From: Ornithinibacillus bavariensis | GTDB lineage: Bacteria > Bacillota > Bacilli > Bacillales > Amphibacillaceae | DNA length: 64,000 bases | Direction: 5' to 3' | Assembly: GCF_018333235.1 (NCBI RefSeq) | Contig: NZ_BORP01000001.1 | Location: 62,001 to 126,000, forward strand | In this document: piece by piece, positions 26,115 through 35,605 of the stretch | Layout of the letters: the number at the start of each line of letters is the position of its first letter | How positions within the stretch are numbered: the stretch's first letter is position 1 | Position numbers and translations under genes: made by a program | Notes under the pieces: model-generated | What the model saw: only the letters and a program-made list of their open reading frames with translations | Told to the model about the DNA's origin: nothing | Database searches by the model: none

Positions 26115-27344
26115 TTACGCTGCTAATCGATAAAAACGCTGTTTTTTAACGACTCGTGAAACAACAAAAAGGGTAATTTCTAATACTAAAATTGTACTTA
26201 GTAAAACGATAAACCCTTTTTCAAATGTAATCGATTCAAGGTGGACCAAATATTGCTTTTCACCTGAAATAATTCTTCCAAAATCAAAATAAGTCTGTGG
26301 TAAATTGCTAAGCTCAATGCCAAAAAGTTTTGTTAATGTTCTAGAATAATAGATTCGCTCTGAAAATAGTATAACCGAGCCTACCATAAGCACTAACCAA
26401 GAATTTTTAAGTAATAGGCTTAGAATAGCATTTAAGCGAATAAATAAGTAAACAAGAATCGGTATCATTCCAAATGTCATTAACAAGAATTTTGCTATAG
26501 TAATAGTTTCAAATTCCGCAAATCGGTACCCAAAATAATCATCTGGCAGTGAGCTAGGAATTGTAATTGGCACAGAAAGTTTAAAGGACCCAAAACCATT
26601 TTGGATGGACAAGATTATTACTACTAATAGTAATAATGCAGCTAATACGAGTAGAGTGTAAAAAAATGCAACAACTGATTTAATGTTAATTAATCGATAC
26701 CATCCGATAGGCATACCTTGTAAGAGAGAGCGATGCTGTCGATCTTTTGTCATCATGTCACTACTAAAATAGATGGCACAAAATAGAACCATAAAGGCTG
26801 TCGTACCTAAAATGAAATTTACGATTGTTTGTAATGCTGTTTTTTGCTCAATCATTTCATATGTAATGGGAATACCTGCATCTAGATAGCCTTGATAGCG
26901 AAGATCTACTAAACTACTATTACGTGCTTGATCAATACCAGGGTATGGTGCATTTGCAATCAACATCCAGTCTCGCTGCTCATTCATTGCGTTGAAACCG
27001 AAACCTTTCATACGAAGCTGAATAAAACGATTATAATCTTTGTCCTCAAAGGCATGTATCATTCTAGATTGTACTTTTATTGCATATGTATTGCTTGCAA
27101 ATGGTGTACCAGTCATCTCACCATATCCAGTACCGCCCCTAGCAATCATTCCTTGTGTGACTGCCTCTAAGTCCTTTAATTCCAACCTCATCGCTTCAGG
27201 ATCAAAGGAATCCGAAGTTTCTTTAGTTGGCAAAACTAAAAGCAAATAACTCAGAATTAAACTAACTAAGGCAATAATAAATAATACGTTCTTTTTGTTT
27301 TTGAGTATCATTTTGAATTCATGAACCATCATTGATCTAATCAT
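26115..27344 (-). CDS. ABC-2 type permease subunit, first gene of operon
   Basis: A 409-residue permease with one N-terminal segment (about residues 19-37), an extracytoplasmic domain (about 40-170) and five further membrane segments ending in a basic tail. It shares the architecture of the downstream 386-residue permease, including a shared motif (RHQSVMRGFPLSF there, RQHRSLLQGMPIGW here) before the core helices. AAGGGG is 9-10 nt upstream of the ATG. It leads the four-gene operon ending at 23271. Confidence 0.83.
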   Translation of the reverse strand: MIRSMMVHEFKMILKNKKNVLFIIALVSLILSYLLLVLPTKETSDSFDPEAMRLELKDLEAVTQGMIARGGTGYGEMTGTPFASNTYAIKVQSRMIHAFEDKDYNRFIQLRMKGFGFNAMNEQRDWMLIANAPYPGIDQARNSSLVDLRYQGYLDAGIPITYEMIEQKTALQTIVNFILGTTAFMVLFCAIYFSSDMMTKDRQHRSLLQGMPIGWYRLINIKSVVAFFYTLLVLAALLLLVVIILSIQNGFGSFKLSVPITIPSSLPDDYFGYRFAEFETITIAKFLLMTFGMIPILVYLFIRLNAILSLLLKNSWLVLMVGSVILFSERIYYSRTLTKLFGIELSNLPQTYFDFGRIISGEKQYLVHLESITFEKGFIVLLSTILVLEITLFVVSRVVKKQRFYRLAA

Positions 27345-27565
27345 TAGTTGAATTCCCCTTTTTGGAATCTTGTATTACAGAACAACAAAGATGGATAGTT
27401 GTTATTTTGTAATACAACTGTAACGTAATTTTAATAATCTATTGCGAATAGTTTAACAATATATTAACTGGATGACAAGAGGATATTTTTTTCTGTTATA
27501 ATAGATAACTAATATAGTCCATTCTATTTTGGAGAAGTGGGATAAACGAATAATGGAGGATCATT

Positions 27566-28834
27566 ATGGATTTTATTAACAACTGGATTTCTGGATATGA
27601 TATCAATCCACCATTAGATAAGTATCTTTCGGTTACATTAACGATTATTTTCGTTACTGTAGTCTGTGTAATTGCGAATTTTATTACTAAACAGATTGTC
27701 ATTCGGATTATTACACGTATCTTAAAACGGCATAATTACAAATGGGGTAATATTTTATTAGAGAGAAAAGTATTTCGTAAATTATCCCATATTGTTCCTG
27801 CAATTATTATTTTTCGTTTTGCTGTCACCTATCCGTCGTATCAGGATCTAATTGAGAAGGCAGCTATTACGTATGTGATCATAGTGAGTTTATCCGTTAT
27901 CAATAGCTTATTAAATGTTATTAATGATATTTATCAAACCTATGAAATCTCTAAGAGCAGACCAATAAAAGGATATATCCAGGTAGCTAAAATAGTGATA
28001 TTAACTTTTGGGGTAATTTTGGTCATTGCAACTTTAATAGGGGAGAGTCCACTTATTTTACTCAGTGGCTTTGGTGCACTTTCTGCTGTATTTATGTTAG
28101 TTTTCAAGGATTCAATTTTGGGACTGGTTGCAGGTGTTCAATTGTCTTCCAATGATATGGTTCGCGTAGGCGACTGGATTGAAATGCCAAAATACGGAGC
28201 GGATGGCGATATTATTGATATTTCATTAAATACTGTAAAAGTGCAGAACTGGGATAAGACCATTACAACTATTCCAAGCTATGCACTTATATCCGATTCA
28301 TTTAAAAACTGGAGAGGGATGCAAACCTCTGGTGGAAGACGAATTAAACGTGCTTTATTTTTTGATACAACAAGTATTCAGTTCTGTTCAGAAGAGATGA
28401 TAGAGAGATTTAAACATATTCAGCTATTGACGGATTATATAAACGAAAGAGGAAAAGAAATAGAAGCGTTTAACAAGAGGATGCATATAAATAGAGAAAA
28501 CCCAGTTAATGGTCGAGCACTAACAAATATTGGCGTTTTTCGAGCGTATGTAACCAATTATCTAAAGCATCATTCTGGAATCAATCAGGATATGACCTTA
28601 ATGGTTCGTCAGCTAGCTCCAACAGAAAACGGCATACCTCTAGAGGTTTATGCATTTACTAATGATGTAAACTGGTCATTTTATGAGTCTGTTCAGTCAG
28701 ACATCTTTGATCATCTATTTGCCGTAGCTCCAGAATTTGGGCTTCGAATATTCCAAAATCCGACTGGAAATGATTTAAAAGGTGTAGTCGAGAGAATAAC
28801 TCACAAAAATGAATTACGTAAACAAGAGGACTAG
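27566..28834 (+). CDS. MscS-family mechanosensitive channel (YbdG type)
   Basis: A 422-residue channel protein of the large MscM/YbdG branch. Several membrane segments (about residues 20-45, 75-90, 95-120 and 135-160) precede the pore-forming segment GFGALSAVFMLVFKDSILGLVAGVQ. The C-terminal part (from about 190) is a beta plus mixed cytoplasmic vestibule with GDWIEMP. It would release solutes upon hypo-osmotic shock, consistent with the salt-related Mrp operon next door. Start has GGAGG about 7 nt upstream. Confidence 0.88.
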   Translation: MDFINNWISGYDINPPLDKYLSVTLTIIFVTVVCVIANFITKQIVIRIITRILKRHNYKWGNILLERKVFRKLSHIVPAIIIFRFAVTYPSYQDLIEKAAITYVIIVSLSVINSLLNVINDIYQTYEISKSRPIKGYIQVAKIVILTFGVILVIATLIGESPLILLSGFGALSAVFMLVFKDSILGLVAGVQLSSNDMVRVGDWIEMPKYGADGDIIDISLNTVKVQNWDKTITTIPSYALISDSFKNWRGMQTSGGRRIKRALFFDTTSIQFCSEEMIERFKHIQLLTDYINERGKEIEAFNKRMHINRENPVNGRALTNIGVFRAYVTNYLKHHSGINQDMTLMVRQLAPTENGIPLEVYAFTNDVNWSFYESVQSDIFDHLFAVAPEFGLRIFQNPTGNDLKGVVERITHKNELRKQED

Positions 28835-28844
28835 CATACAGAAA

Positions 28845-28925
28845 ATTACCGAATTGATTTGTATCCAAAAAGCCAATACTTTTGACTATCCGACTTTTTG
28901 GAATAAATCGACTCGGTAGTTTTTC
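28845..28925. terminator. Bidirectional terminator between channel gene and mrp operon
   Basis: An imperfect stem of about 27 positions pairs 28845-28871 with 28893-28919, capped by TTTTTC on the plus strand and A-rich sequence on the minus side. It ends both the channel gene and the convergent mrp operon. Confidence 0.8.
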
Positions 28926-29294
28926 TTATTCATTCTCTTTTTTAATGTTATGAGCAGTAAAATAATCCTTCAATTCATCCTCAGCACTAGTCTTTGCTAA
29001 TGGTACATTAGCTCGATAGGCTGCTCGACATATAACATGGGCCGCAACTGGTGCGGTCAAGAATACAAAGATAATTCCAAGGATTAGACGAATACTAAAA
29101 TATCCCTCGGAAATTAAAAAATAAAGTAAAGTTCCTATTAGAATAAATAATACTCCTACTGTTGAACTCTTGGATGCAGCATGTGAACGTGTATAGACAT
29201 CTGGTAAGCGAACCAAGCCAATCGAACTGATTAAACTAACTACGGTTCCTATTAAAATAAAAACCCCTGCAACAATCTCAGCGCTTTCGTTCAA
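28926..29294 (-). CDS. mrpG: Mrp antiporter subunit G
   Basis: A 122-residue protein with three membrane segments (about residues 5-25, 42-60 and 67-90). SSIGLVRLPDVYTRSHAASK is the family hallmark of MrpG/MnhG. It is the last subunit of the Mrp Na+/H+ antiporter complex in the membrane, which couples proton influx to sodium efflux. TTG start with AAAGGGGTG 8 nt upstream; overlaps mrpF by 17 nt. Confidence 0.93.
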   Translation of the reverse strand: MNESAEIVAGVFILIGTVVSLISSIGLVRLPDVYTRSHAASKSSTVGVLFILIGTLLYFLISEGYFSIRLILGIIFVFLTAPVAAHVICRAAYRANVPLAKTSAEDELKDYFTAHNIKKENE

Positions 29295-29556
29295 TGACTA
29301 CACCCCTTTCAAGAAATCTGGCAAACGCAATAGTGCCGATAAAGGACAGAATGCCGATTAATAATATCAATTCAAAAAATGCATGAGAGTCTAGGTAAAC
29401 AGAGAAGATGGCAATCCCTGCAATGAGATTTATTCCAATTGCATCTAATGCTTGGATTCGATCAGCACTAGATGGCCCTTTTACAACACGATATATATTT
29501 AATAGGATAGAAATTGTTAATACGATTAGTGATGAAATCATTAACAGATTAAACAT
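29278..29556 (-). CDS. mrpF: Mrp antiporter subunit F
   Basis: A 92-residue protein with three membrane segments. YRVVKGPSSADRIQALDAIG is the conserved MrpF/MnhF loop. Length is typical. It lies between mrpE and mrpG, overlapping both by a few bases, as in the standard mrpABCDEFG order. Confidence 0.93.
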   Translation of the reverse strand: MFNLLMISSLIVLTISILLNIYRVVKGPSSADRIQALDAIGINLIAGIAIFSVYLDSHAFFELILLIGILSFIGTIAFARFLERGVVIERKR

Positions 29557-30034
29557 ATTTTCTCGTCACATCCTTAATAGCGCGCTCAAATACTACCTGT
29601 GATTTTAATACGGAAATTTTTGATTCTGGTATATCCATGGCATGAACATATAGGCTCTTTCCATCAGGAGTAACCTCCATCACAACGGATCCAGGTGTTA
29701 AACAAATCAATAAGGAAAGCAGGGTAATCTCCACATCGCCTTCTAAATCAGTATCAATTCGAAATATCCCTGGAGTCACATTGATCTTTGGACGTAGTAT
29801 TTGTTTTATTACAACAACAGCGGAACTTAAGAGTTCTCGCCCAAATACATAAAATAATTTAAGTGCAGCCCAAACAAAGAATAAGTAAAAGGGCTTTTGA
29901 TAAAAACGTCGCATAAAAAATAAAATGATAATACCGATAATGTATCCACTTAAAAAAGCAAGAAAATTCCACTCATCCTGAAAAAACATCCATAAAAAAG
30001 CAATAAATAGATTCACTAAAATTTGAAATGGCAA
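29549..30034 (-). CDS. mrpE: Mrp antiporter subunit E
   Basis: A 161-residue membrane protein with two or three N-terminal hydrophobic segments and a conserved cytosolic tail (LISLCLTPGSVVMEVTPDG-like, here LLICLTPGSVVMEVTPDG), the signature of MrpE/MnhE. The TTG start is supported by AAAGGGG 9 nt upstream; an ATG at 30041 is out of frame. Part of the Mrp cation/proton antiporter. Confidence 0.92.
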   Translation of the reverse strand: MPFQILVNLFIAFLWMFFQDEWNFLAFLSGYIIGIIILFFMRRFYQKPFYLFFVWAALKLFYVFGRELLSSAVVVIKQILRPKINVTPGIFRIDTDLEGDVEITLLSLLICLTPGSVVMEVTPDGKSLYVHAMDIPESKISVLKSQVVFERAIKDVTRKYV

Positions 30035-30055
30035 AAATCATTACCCCTTTCCACA

Positions 30056-31546
30056 TCATGGGATATCATTTCCAGCGAAAACTGCCTCTATATATACTTC
30101 AGGATCCATTAATCCATCTACAGCAATTTCCACATAGGAATGAATCCATTCTGGTCCAATACCTAGTGCTATTGTCAAGGCTGTCAATAATACAAGTGGT
30201 AGAATAAGACCCTTTGTTGATCCCTTTTCCTCATCCTCACTTAAAATAGTTTCTCCCCAAAAGACGTTCATAAAAATCTTCATTAAAGAATACAAAATCA
30301 TTAGACTAGTAATTAAACCAATTGCACCTAGCCAATAGTATTCAGCTTCAAAAGAACCTCTCGTAATAAAGACCTTTCCGATAAATCCACTTAATGGGGG
30401 GATTCCAATCAATGCGAGAGCAGCGATGAAGAACATCCACCCCAAATAAGGATGGTTGCGAATTAACCCACTCATTTCCTTTATATTTCTAGTCCCAGTT
30501 AAATAAATGATAACTCCCGCAATAAGAAAGATTAACGCCTTAGTAATCATGTCATGCACTAAATAATAAACAGTACCTAACAGTCCGAAGCTTGTAAAAG
30601 TCGCAAGCCCAGCTAGTATAAAACCAGATCCAATAATGACATTATAGGTTAAGATTCTACTAATATCCCAATAACCAATAGCACCGATACCACCTAGAAT
30701 CATGGTTAAGGCAGCTAATACCCCAATCATGGTGTGTGTTATTTCAGGTTCATGATAGAATACAAGCGTAAACATGCGAATGATTGCATATATCCCAACC
30801 TTCGTTAATAATGCTGCAAATAGAGCCGATATGGCTGCAGGTGGAACCTGGTAGGAGCCAGGAAGCCAATAAAATAAAAATAAGCCAGCCTTAATACCAA
30901 ATACGAGCAGGAATAATAATGCAACAGTTGTTATAAATCCATCCTGCCCAGCCTCTGCAATACGTACAGATATATGTGCCAGATTAAGCGTACCCGTTAA
31001 GGAATATATATACGCAATTCCGATTAGGAAAAATGCGGAGGACAAGACATTAATAATTACATATTTCATTGTCTCCCTCAGCTGTAACTTTCCACCACCT
31101 AATGAAACCAATACATACGAGGCAAGGAGAAGAATTTCAAAAAAGACGTATAGATTGAATAAGTCCCCAGTTAAAAATGAACCATTTACACCTGTAATCA
31201 AAAATAAAAATAAAGAATAAAAATAATGCTTTTCTCTACCTTGACCAATTGTTTTAAAGGAAAAAAGTAAACAACATAGTGAAACAATACTACTTGTAAG
31301 AACTAATAACATAGAGAACATATCGCCCACAAGCCCAATTCCATATGGTGCCTGCCATCCACCCAATTGCAGGGTTTGAATTCCATTATTCTTTATTTGA
31401 CCAATGATAATTATGGAGATTCCAGAGACTAAGACCATGACAATTAAACTGATTATTCGCTGCAGTCGAATGTGATTCCGAAATAGAATAAAGATTAGTC
31501 CAGCGATTAACGGCATAATGACTGGCCATATTAATAAGTTATTCAT
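30056..31546 (-). CDS. mrpD: Mrp antiporter subunit D
   Basis: A 496-residue polytopic protein of the proton-translocating NuoL/M/N-like superfamily, with about 14 membrane segments and a conserved Lys/Glu-bearing region (FGIKAGLFLFYWLPGSY), typical of MrpD. Start at 31546 is supported by GAGAGGT 7 nt upstream; the ATG at 31552 is only 1 nt from it. It overlaps mrpC by 8 nt. With MrpA it forms the ion-translocating part of the complex. Confidence 0.93.
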   Translation of the reverse strand: MNNLLIWPVIMPLIAGLIFILFRNHIRLQRIISLIVMVLVSGISIIIIGQIKNNGIQTLQLGGWQAPYGIGLVGDMFSMLLVLTSSIVSLCCLLFSFKTIGQGREKHYFYSLFLFLITGVNGSFLTGDLFNLYVFFEILLLASYVLVSLGGGKLQLRETMKYVIINVLSSAFFLIGIAYIYSLTGTLNLAHISVRIAEAGQDGFITTVALLFLLVFGIKAGLFLFYWLPGSYQVPPAAISALFAALLTKVGIYAIIRMFTLVFYHEPEITHTMIGVLAALTMILGGIGAIGYWDISRILTYNVIIGSGFILAGLATFTSFGLLGTVYYLVHDMITKALIFLIAGVIIYLTGTRNIKEMSGLIRNHPYLGWMFFIAALALIGIPPLSGFIGKVFITRGSFEAEYYWLGAIGLITSLMILYSLMKIFMNVFWGETILSEDEEKGSTKGLILPLVLLTALTIALGIGPEWIHSYVEIAVDGLMDPEVYIEAVFAGNDIP

Positions 31547-31877
31547 GTTCATTACCTCTCAATTTGTTCATGTCAGCTGTACCATGTTTTTTATAGGTCC
31601 GATAACTTAGCACTAATAGAAATGCGGTTACTGCAAAATTAATGACGATTGCCGTTAAGATTAATGCCTGTGGAATTGCATCGGTAAAGGTATGCAATTT
31701 TTCCGTAAGTAGTGGGGGACCTCCTTGTTTCAGTCCACCCATTACCATAATCATTAAATTGATGGCATGACTGATGAGAGAAAGTCCAAGTATGATTCGA
31801 AGCATTTGATTGGTTAAAATTAAATAGGTTCCAATTGTAAAAAGGATTCCGATAACGATTGCCATTAATGTTTCCAT
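31539..31877 (-). CDS. mrpC: Mrp antiporter subunit C
   Basis: A 112-residue protein with three membrane segments, homologous to NuoK. GTYLILTNQMLRIILGLSLISHAINL is the hallmark (shown by its ends), followed by DAIPQALILTAIVINFA. It sits between mrpB and mrpD with overlapping ends (TAATG at the mrpB stop). Confidence 0.93.
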   Translation of the reverse strand: METLMAIVIGILFTIGTYLILTNQMLRIILGLSLISHAINLMIMVMGGLKQGGPPLLTEKLHTFTDAIPQALILTAIVINFAVTAFLLVLSYRTYKKHGTADMNKLRGNEHE

Positions 31878-32311
31878 TACAGTTCATCCTCACTTATGCT
31901 TGTAATGATGGTCACGGCAGTACCGATGACAGCAAGTGCTACGCCAATATCGAATAACACTGCAGTAGCGAGTTCAGTCTTGCCAAAAACAGGGAGGTTA
32001 AAATAGCCAAATGCTTGTTCTAAAAAATTGTCTCCATAAATCATGCCAACTAGTCCTGTAAATACGGAGATCAATACCCCCAGTGCAGCCATTTTTTTAT
32101 AATCTATCGGTAGATTTTTTCTTATTTTCTCAATGTCGAAGGACAAATAAAGTAGGACGATACCAGCTGCTGTTGTTAAACCTCCTATAAAGCCACCACC
32201 AGGATAATGATGACCCGCCCAAAATAAATCAATGGAAAAGGTAAAAATGATAATGGAGGCAATCTTCGTTACAGTGTGCAATATCACGTCATTTGGTTCA
32301 GGTTTCATCAT
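31877..32311 (-). CDS. mrpB: Mrp antiporter subunit B
   Basis: A 144-residue membrane protein with four segments. DLFWAGHHYPGGGFIGGLT is the MnhB/MrpB signature. Start at 32311 has AAGGAA 6 nt upstream; the GTG two codons earlier is too close. It overlaps the end of mrpA by 14 nt. Confidence 0.93.
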   Translation of the reverse strand: MMKPEPNDVILHTVTKIASIIIFTFSIDLFWAGHHYPGGGFIGGLTTAAGIVLLYLSFDIEKIRKNLPIDYKKMAALGVLISVFTGLVGMIYGDNFLEQAFGYFNLPVFGKTELATAVLFDIGVALAVIGTAVTIITSISEDEL

Positions 32312-34709
32312 ATTCACTTCCTTTTGGGCGAAGCTTAATTAGGGTATACACGCCGATACCGGCAATCAGTAATACAGCTATTTCTAGCATCGTGTCAAAT
32401 CCTCTGAAATCAACTAAAATCGCATTAACAATATTATTTGCCCCTGCTAATTCGTAGGCATTTTCAAAGAACTCTGAGATGGGTGTAAATAATTTATGAC
32501 CAGAAGCACTTAAAGTCATAAGCGTAACAGTAATTCCAACACAAATAGATATCAAGAGATTGACGAGTTTGAATTTCATCTTTTCAAGCTTTTTTCCAAG
32601 CTTTGGTAGATGGTAAAAGCATAGTAAAAACAATACAGTTGTCGCTGTTTCAACTACCATTTGTGTGAGTGCTAAATCTGGTGCGCGGAAAATAACAAAG
32701 AGCATCATGACTAAATATCCAACTGCACCTAACGCTACAATCGCTGTAATTCGATTCGTTGTAAATAAAGTGGTGAGGGCAGCAATAACCATTGCAACTA
32801 AAATCCCTACATCATAAATGGAGTAATCTGCATTACTAGAAAGGTCTAGTTTTAACCCATCGAAAATAATAAGAGAACTAATCTGTACTACCGTTATAAA
32901 AATTAAGATATATAGTAGATAGTGGCGAATAGACCCAGTCATGTAGCGATTAGTAAAGGAAGCAAATCTCTGTTCCATTCCTTCCATACCTGCATTGTAT
33001 AGATAGTTCAAGCTTAGTTTTTCCGGATAAATCCGGAAAGCAATATTCCATTTTTTTATTGAATAGAAAAGCAACAATCCAAAAATAATTACTCCAATTG
33101 TCATAAGGAGCTCTGTATTTACCCCATGCCAAGCTTTGATTTCAAATAATTTATGAGTAGCTGACACGGAAGGTACTACAGCAACTAGAGCTGGTTTTAT
33201 AATATAGGTAGCTAATAGATTCGGAACAAAGAAAATCAAAACAACAAGTATTCCTAATATGGTAGGAGGCAAAAGCATACCAATTGGTGCTTCATGTGTC
33301 TTTTCCTTAGGAAGTCGTTCAGGATGAAAGGTCCCGAAAAATGGTCGAACGAATAGCATAAAGCAGTAGATAAAGGTAAAGACACTAGCAATCCAAGCTA
33401 TGAATGGAAATAGTTTAGTTAAACCATTAAAACCAAATATGGGATTATCAGAAGCTGTGAGCATTCCTGTAAAGAACATTTCCTTACTTAAAAAACCATT
33501 GAAAGGTGGTAAACCAGCCATAGAAAGACTACCTATTAATGCAATGGTAAAAGTAATGGGCATGATTGCCATTAGTCCTCCTAGCCTTCGGATATCTCGG
33601 GTCCCTGTTTCATGGTCAATTATTCCAACAACCATAAATAATAATCCCTTGAAGGTTGAATGGTTGAATAAATGGAATAGCGCAGCGAAAATTGCAAAGG
33701 CAAATATTTCTTTAGAATCTCCAATTCCACTTGTTAATGCTGCAGATCCTACTCCAAGTAAACTCATAATCAAACCTAGTTGGCTGATCGTAGAAAATGC
33801 TAAAAGTGCCTTAAGGTCGGTTTGTCTAACTGCCCGAATAGAGCCATAAATCAAAGTGATTATTCCAATTCCTGCAACTAGCCAGAACCAAATAGAACTA
33901 CCACCAAAAATGGGTGACATCCGTGCTACTAAATATAATCCGGCCTTTACCATGGTTGCGGAGTGCAGATATGCACTAACTGGTGTTGGTGCTTCCATCG
34001 CATCAGGTAGCCAAATACTAAAAGGAAATTGAGCGGATTTTGTAAATGCTCCAAGAAGAATTAAAGCCATAGCTGGAATAAAGAGAGAATGGCTATGTAT
34101 GTTTTCGACATTTGCCATTATTTCTTGAAGGCTGTACGTATCATTTATTATGGCTAGCATAATGACACCAGCTAACATAGCTAGTCCACCAAATACTGTA
34201 ATGAGCATTGCCTTTAAAGCACCAGTACGGGATCTTTTTCGTTCATACCAATAGGCAATTAATAGGAATGAAGATACACTGGTGAGCTCCCACAGTGTAT
34301 ATAGGACTAGAACATTATCCGAACACACGAGGCCAAGCATTGCCCCCATAAACATTAATAAATAAATATAAAAGTTATGAAGTGCTTCACGTTCTTTTGC
34401 CATATAAAATATCGAATACATTACAACTAAAGTTCCCACTCCACTAATAATGAGGCCAAACATTAGGGAAAGCCCGTCTAAATAGACATCGAAGTTAATA
34501 TCTAAGGAAGGGATCCAGGACATAGATAAATATATAGTCTCGCCATTAGCAATAGCAGGAATATGTTTGAGAAAGTATACAAAAATGATGAATGGTACTA
34601 GGATGACATACCATCCCGTATGAAAAGTAGAGTTCAATTTTTTGTAGATGATTGGAACGAATATTGCGGCTATAAATGGTAATAAGAGAATCATGTGAAA
34701 CAAACTCAA
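32298..34709 (-). CDS. mrpA: Mrp antiporter subunit A
   Basis: An 803-residue protein, same length as typical MrpA. The NuoL-like N-terminal part contains [34 protein letters not shown]-type sequence (seen as [18 protein letters not shown] and [10 protein letters not shown]), followed by the MrpA-specific C-terminal domain with further membrane segments. Start is TTG 34709: AAGGAG sits 8 nt upstream, and the product then begins [12 protein letters not shown] as in homologues; the longer frame from 34778 has no site. First gene of the complete mrpABCDEFG operon for Na+ extrusion and pH homeostasis. Confidence 0.95.
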   Translation of the reverse strand: [803 protein letters not shown]

Positions 34710-34875
34710 AACTTTCACTCCTTGTATTAAAAATAACCCATTTTCAAAATGTATAAAGGAAAAAGGTATGAAATTCACTTATGGCATTGACTCTTTATGA
34801 AGCATAATGATATAGTCATACTTAGTTTACGAATAAGTTAACTTTTTATATATAATCCATGGGGTGAATATAGTT

Positions 34876-35565
34876 ATGGAAACTATGCAAGGCCGTTGTG
34901 ATGAAAGTATACTCGTATGTGTTCATTACGGTCCAAATGGTGAACGACTTATAAAGCGTGGTTGTAATATTGCCAAAATGCTAGGGTGTCCGTTATATAT
35001 TCTTACTGTTGATGCAAAGCCATTTGATGAAATGGATGCTGAAAGAAGCTTTTATATAGAAAGCTGGAAACAGTTGGCAGAAGAACATAACGCAGCCGAT
35101 TTTATTATTATGGACAATGAGAAACGACCTGTTTCAAGGGTAATTGCTGAAGTTGCCCGTGAAAAACATATAACTCAAATTATTCTTGGTCAAACAGCGC
35201 AAAGCAGATGGGAACAAATCACGAAAGGATCTTTGATTAATGCCTTACTTCACGAGATTCCTTTTGTTGATTTGCACATTATTTCTGTAACGCGGTATAT
35301 TCGTGATGAGAATGGACAATTTCAACGAGGGGTAAGAGCTTATCTTATAAAGGAAGATGAGCATTACCAATTAACGTTTAAGCATTCGAATTCCATTATT
35401 TATGAAGGAATCTTCTTTAAAGAGCAGGGCACTGACTTTGATAATGGAATATTTAAATTTATGAAAGATAAAGAACTGTTTAAGGTACAAGTGACTGAAG
35501 GACTAGTAAAGGAACTTAAAAAAGTTGAAATGCATGTTGACTATGAACAGGAAAGTAAATCATAA
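34876..35565 (+). CDS. KdpD-like universal stress protein
   Basis: A 229-residue cytosolic protein. The first ~130 residues match the Usp domain found in KdpD sensor kinases (ESILVCVHYGPNGERLIKRG, then TQIILGQTAQSRWE and VDLHIIS). The C-terminal ~90 residues have no recognised domain. No kinase or membrane part is present. It is divergent from mrpA across 166 nt, which suggests shared control with cation homeostasis. Start at 34876 has GGGGTG about 9 nt upstream; a GTG at 34864 overlaps that site. Confidence 0.8.
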   Translation: METMQGRCDESILVCVHYGPNGERLIKRGCNIAKMLGCPLYILTVDAKPFDEMDAERSFYIESWKQLAEEHNAADFIIMDNEKRPVSRVIAEVAREKHITQIILGQTAQSRWEQITKGSLINALLHEIPFVDLHIISVTRYIRDENGQFQRGVRAYLIKEDEHYQLTFKHSNSIIYEGIFFKEQGTDFDNGIFKFMKDKELFKVQVTEGLVKELKKVEMHVDYEQESKS

Positions 35566-35572
35566 TTTTTAC

Positions 35573-35605
35573 ATAACTCTCCACATATGGAGAGTTATTT
35601 TTTTT
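35573..35605 (+). terminator. Intrinsic terminator after Usp-like gene
   Basis: ATAACTCTCC pairs with GGAGAGTTAT around loop ACATAT and is followed by TTTTTTT. It abuts the convergent integrase gene end. Confidence 0.88.

Noticed and set aside
33400..33849. 149-residue plus-strand frame
   Set aside because: Antisense to mrpA, which is unambiguous; no supporting signals.
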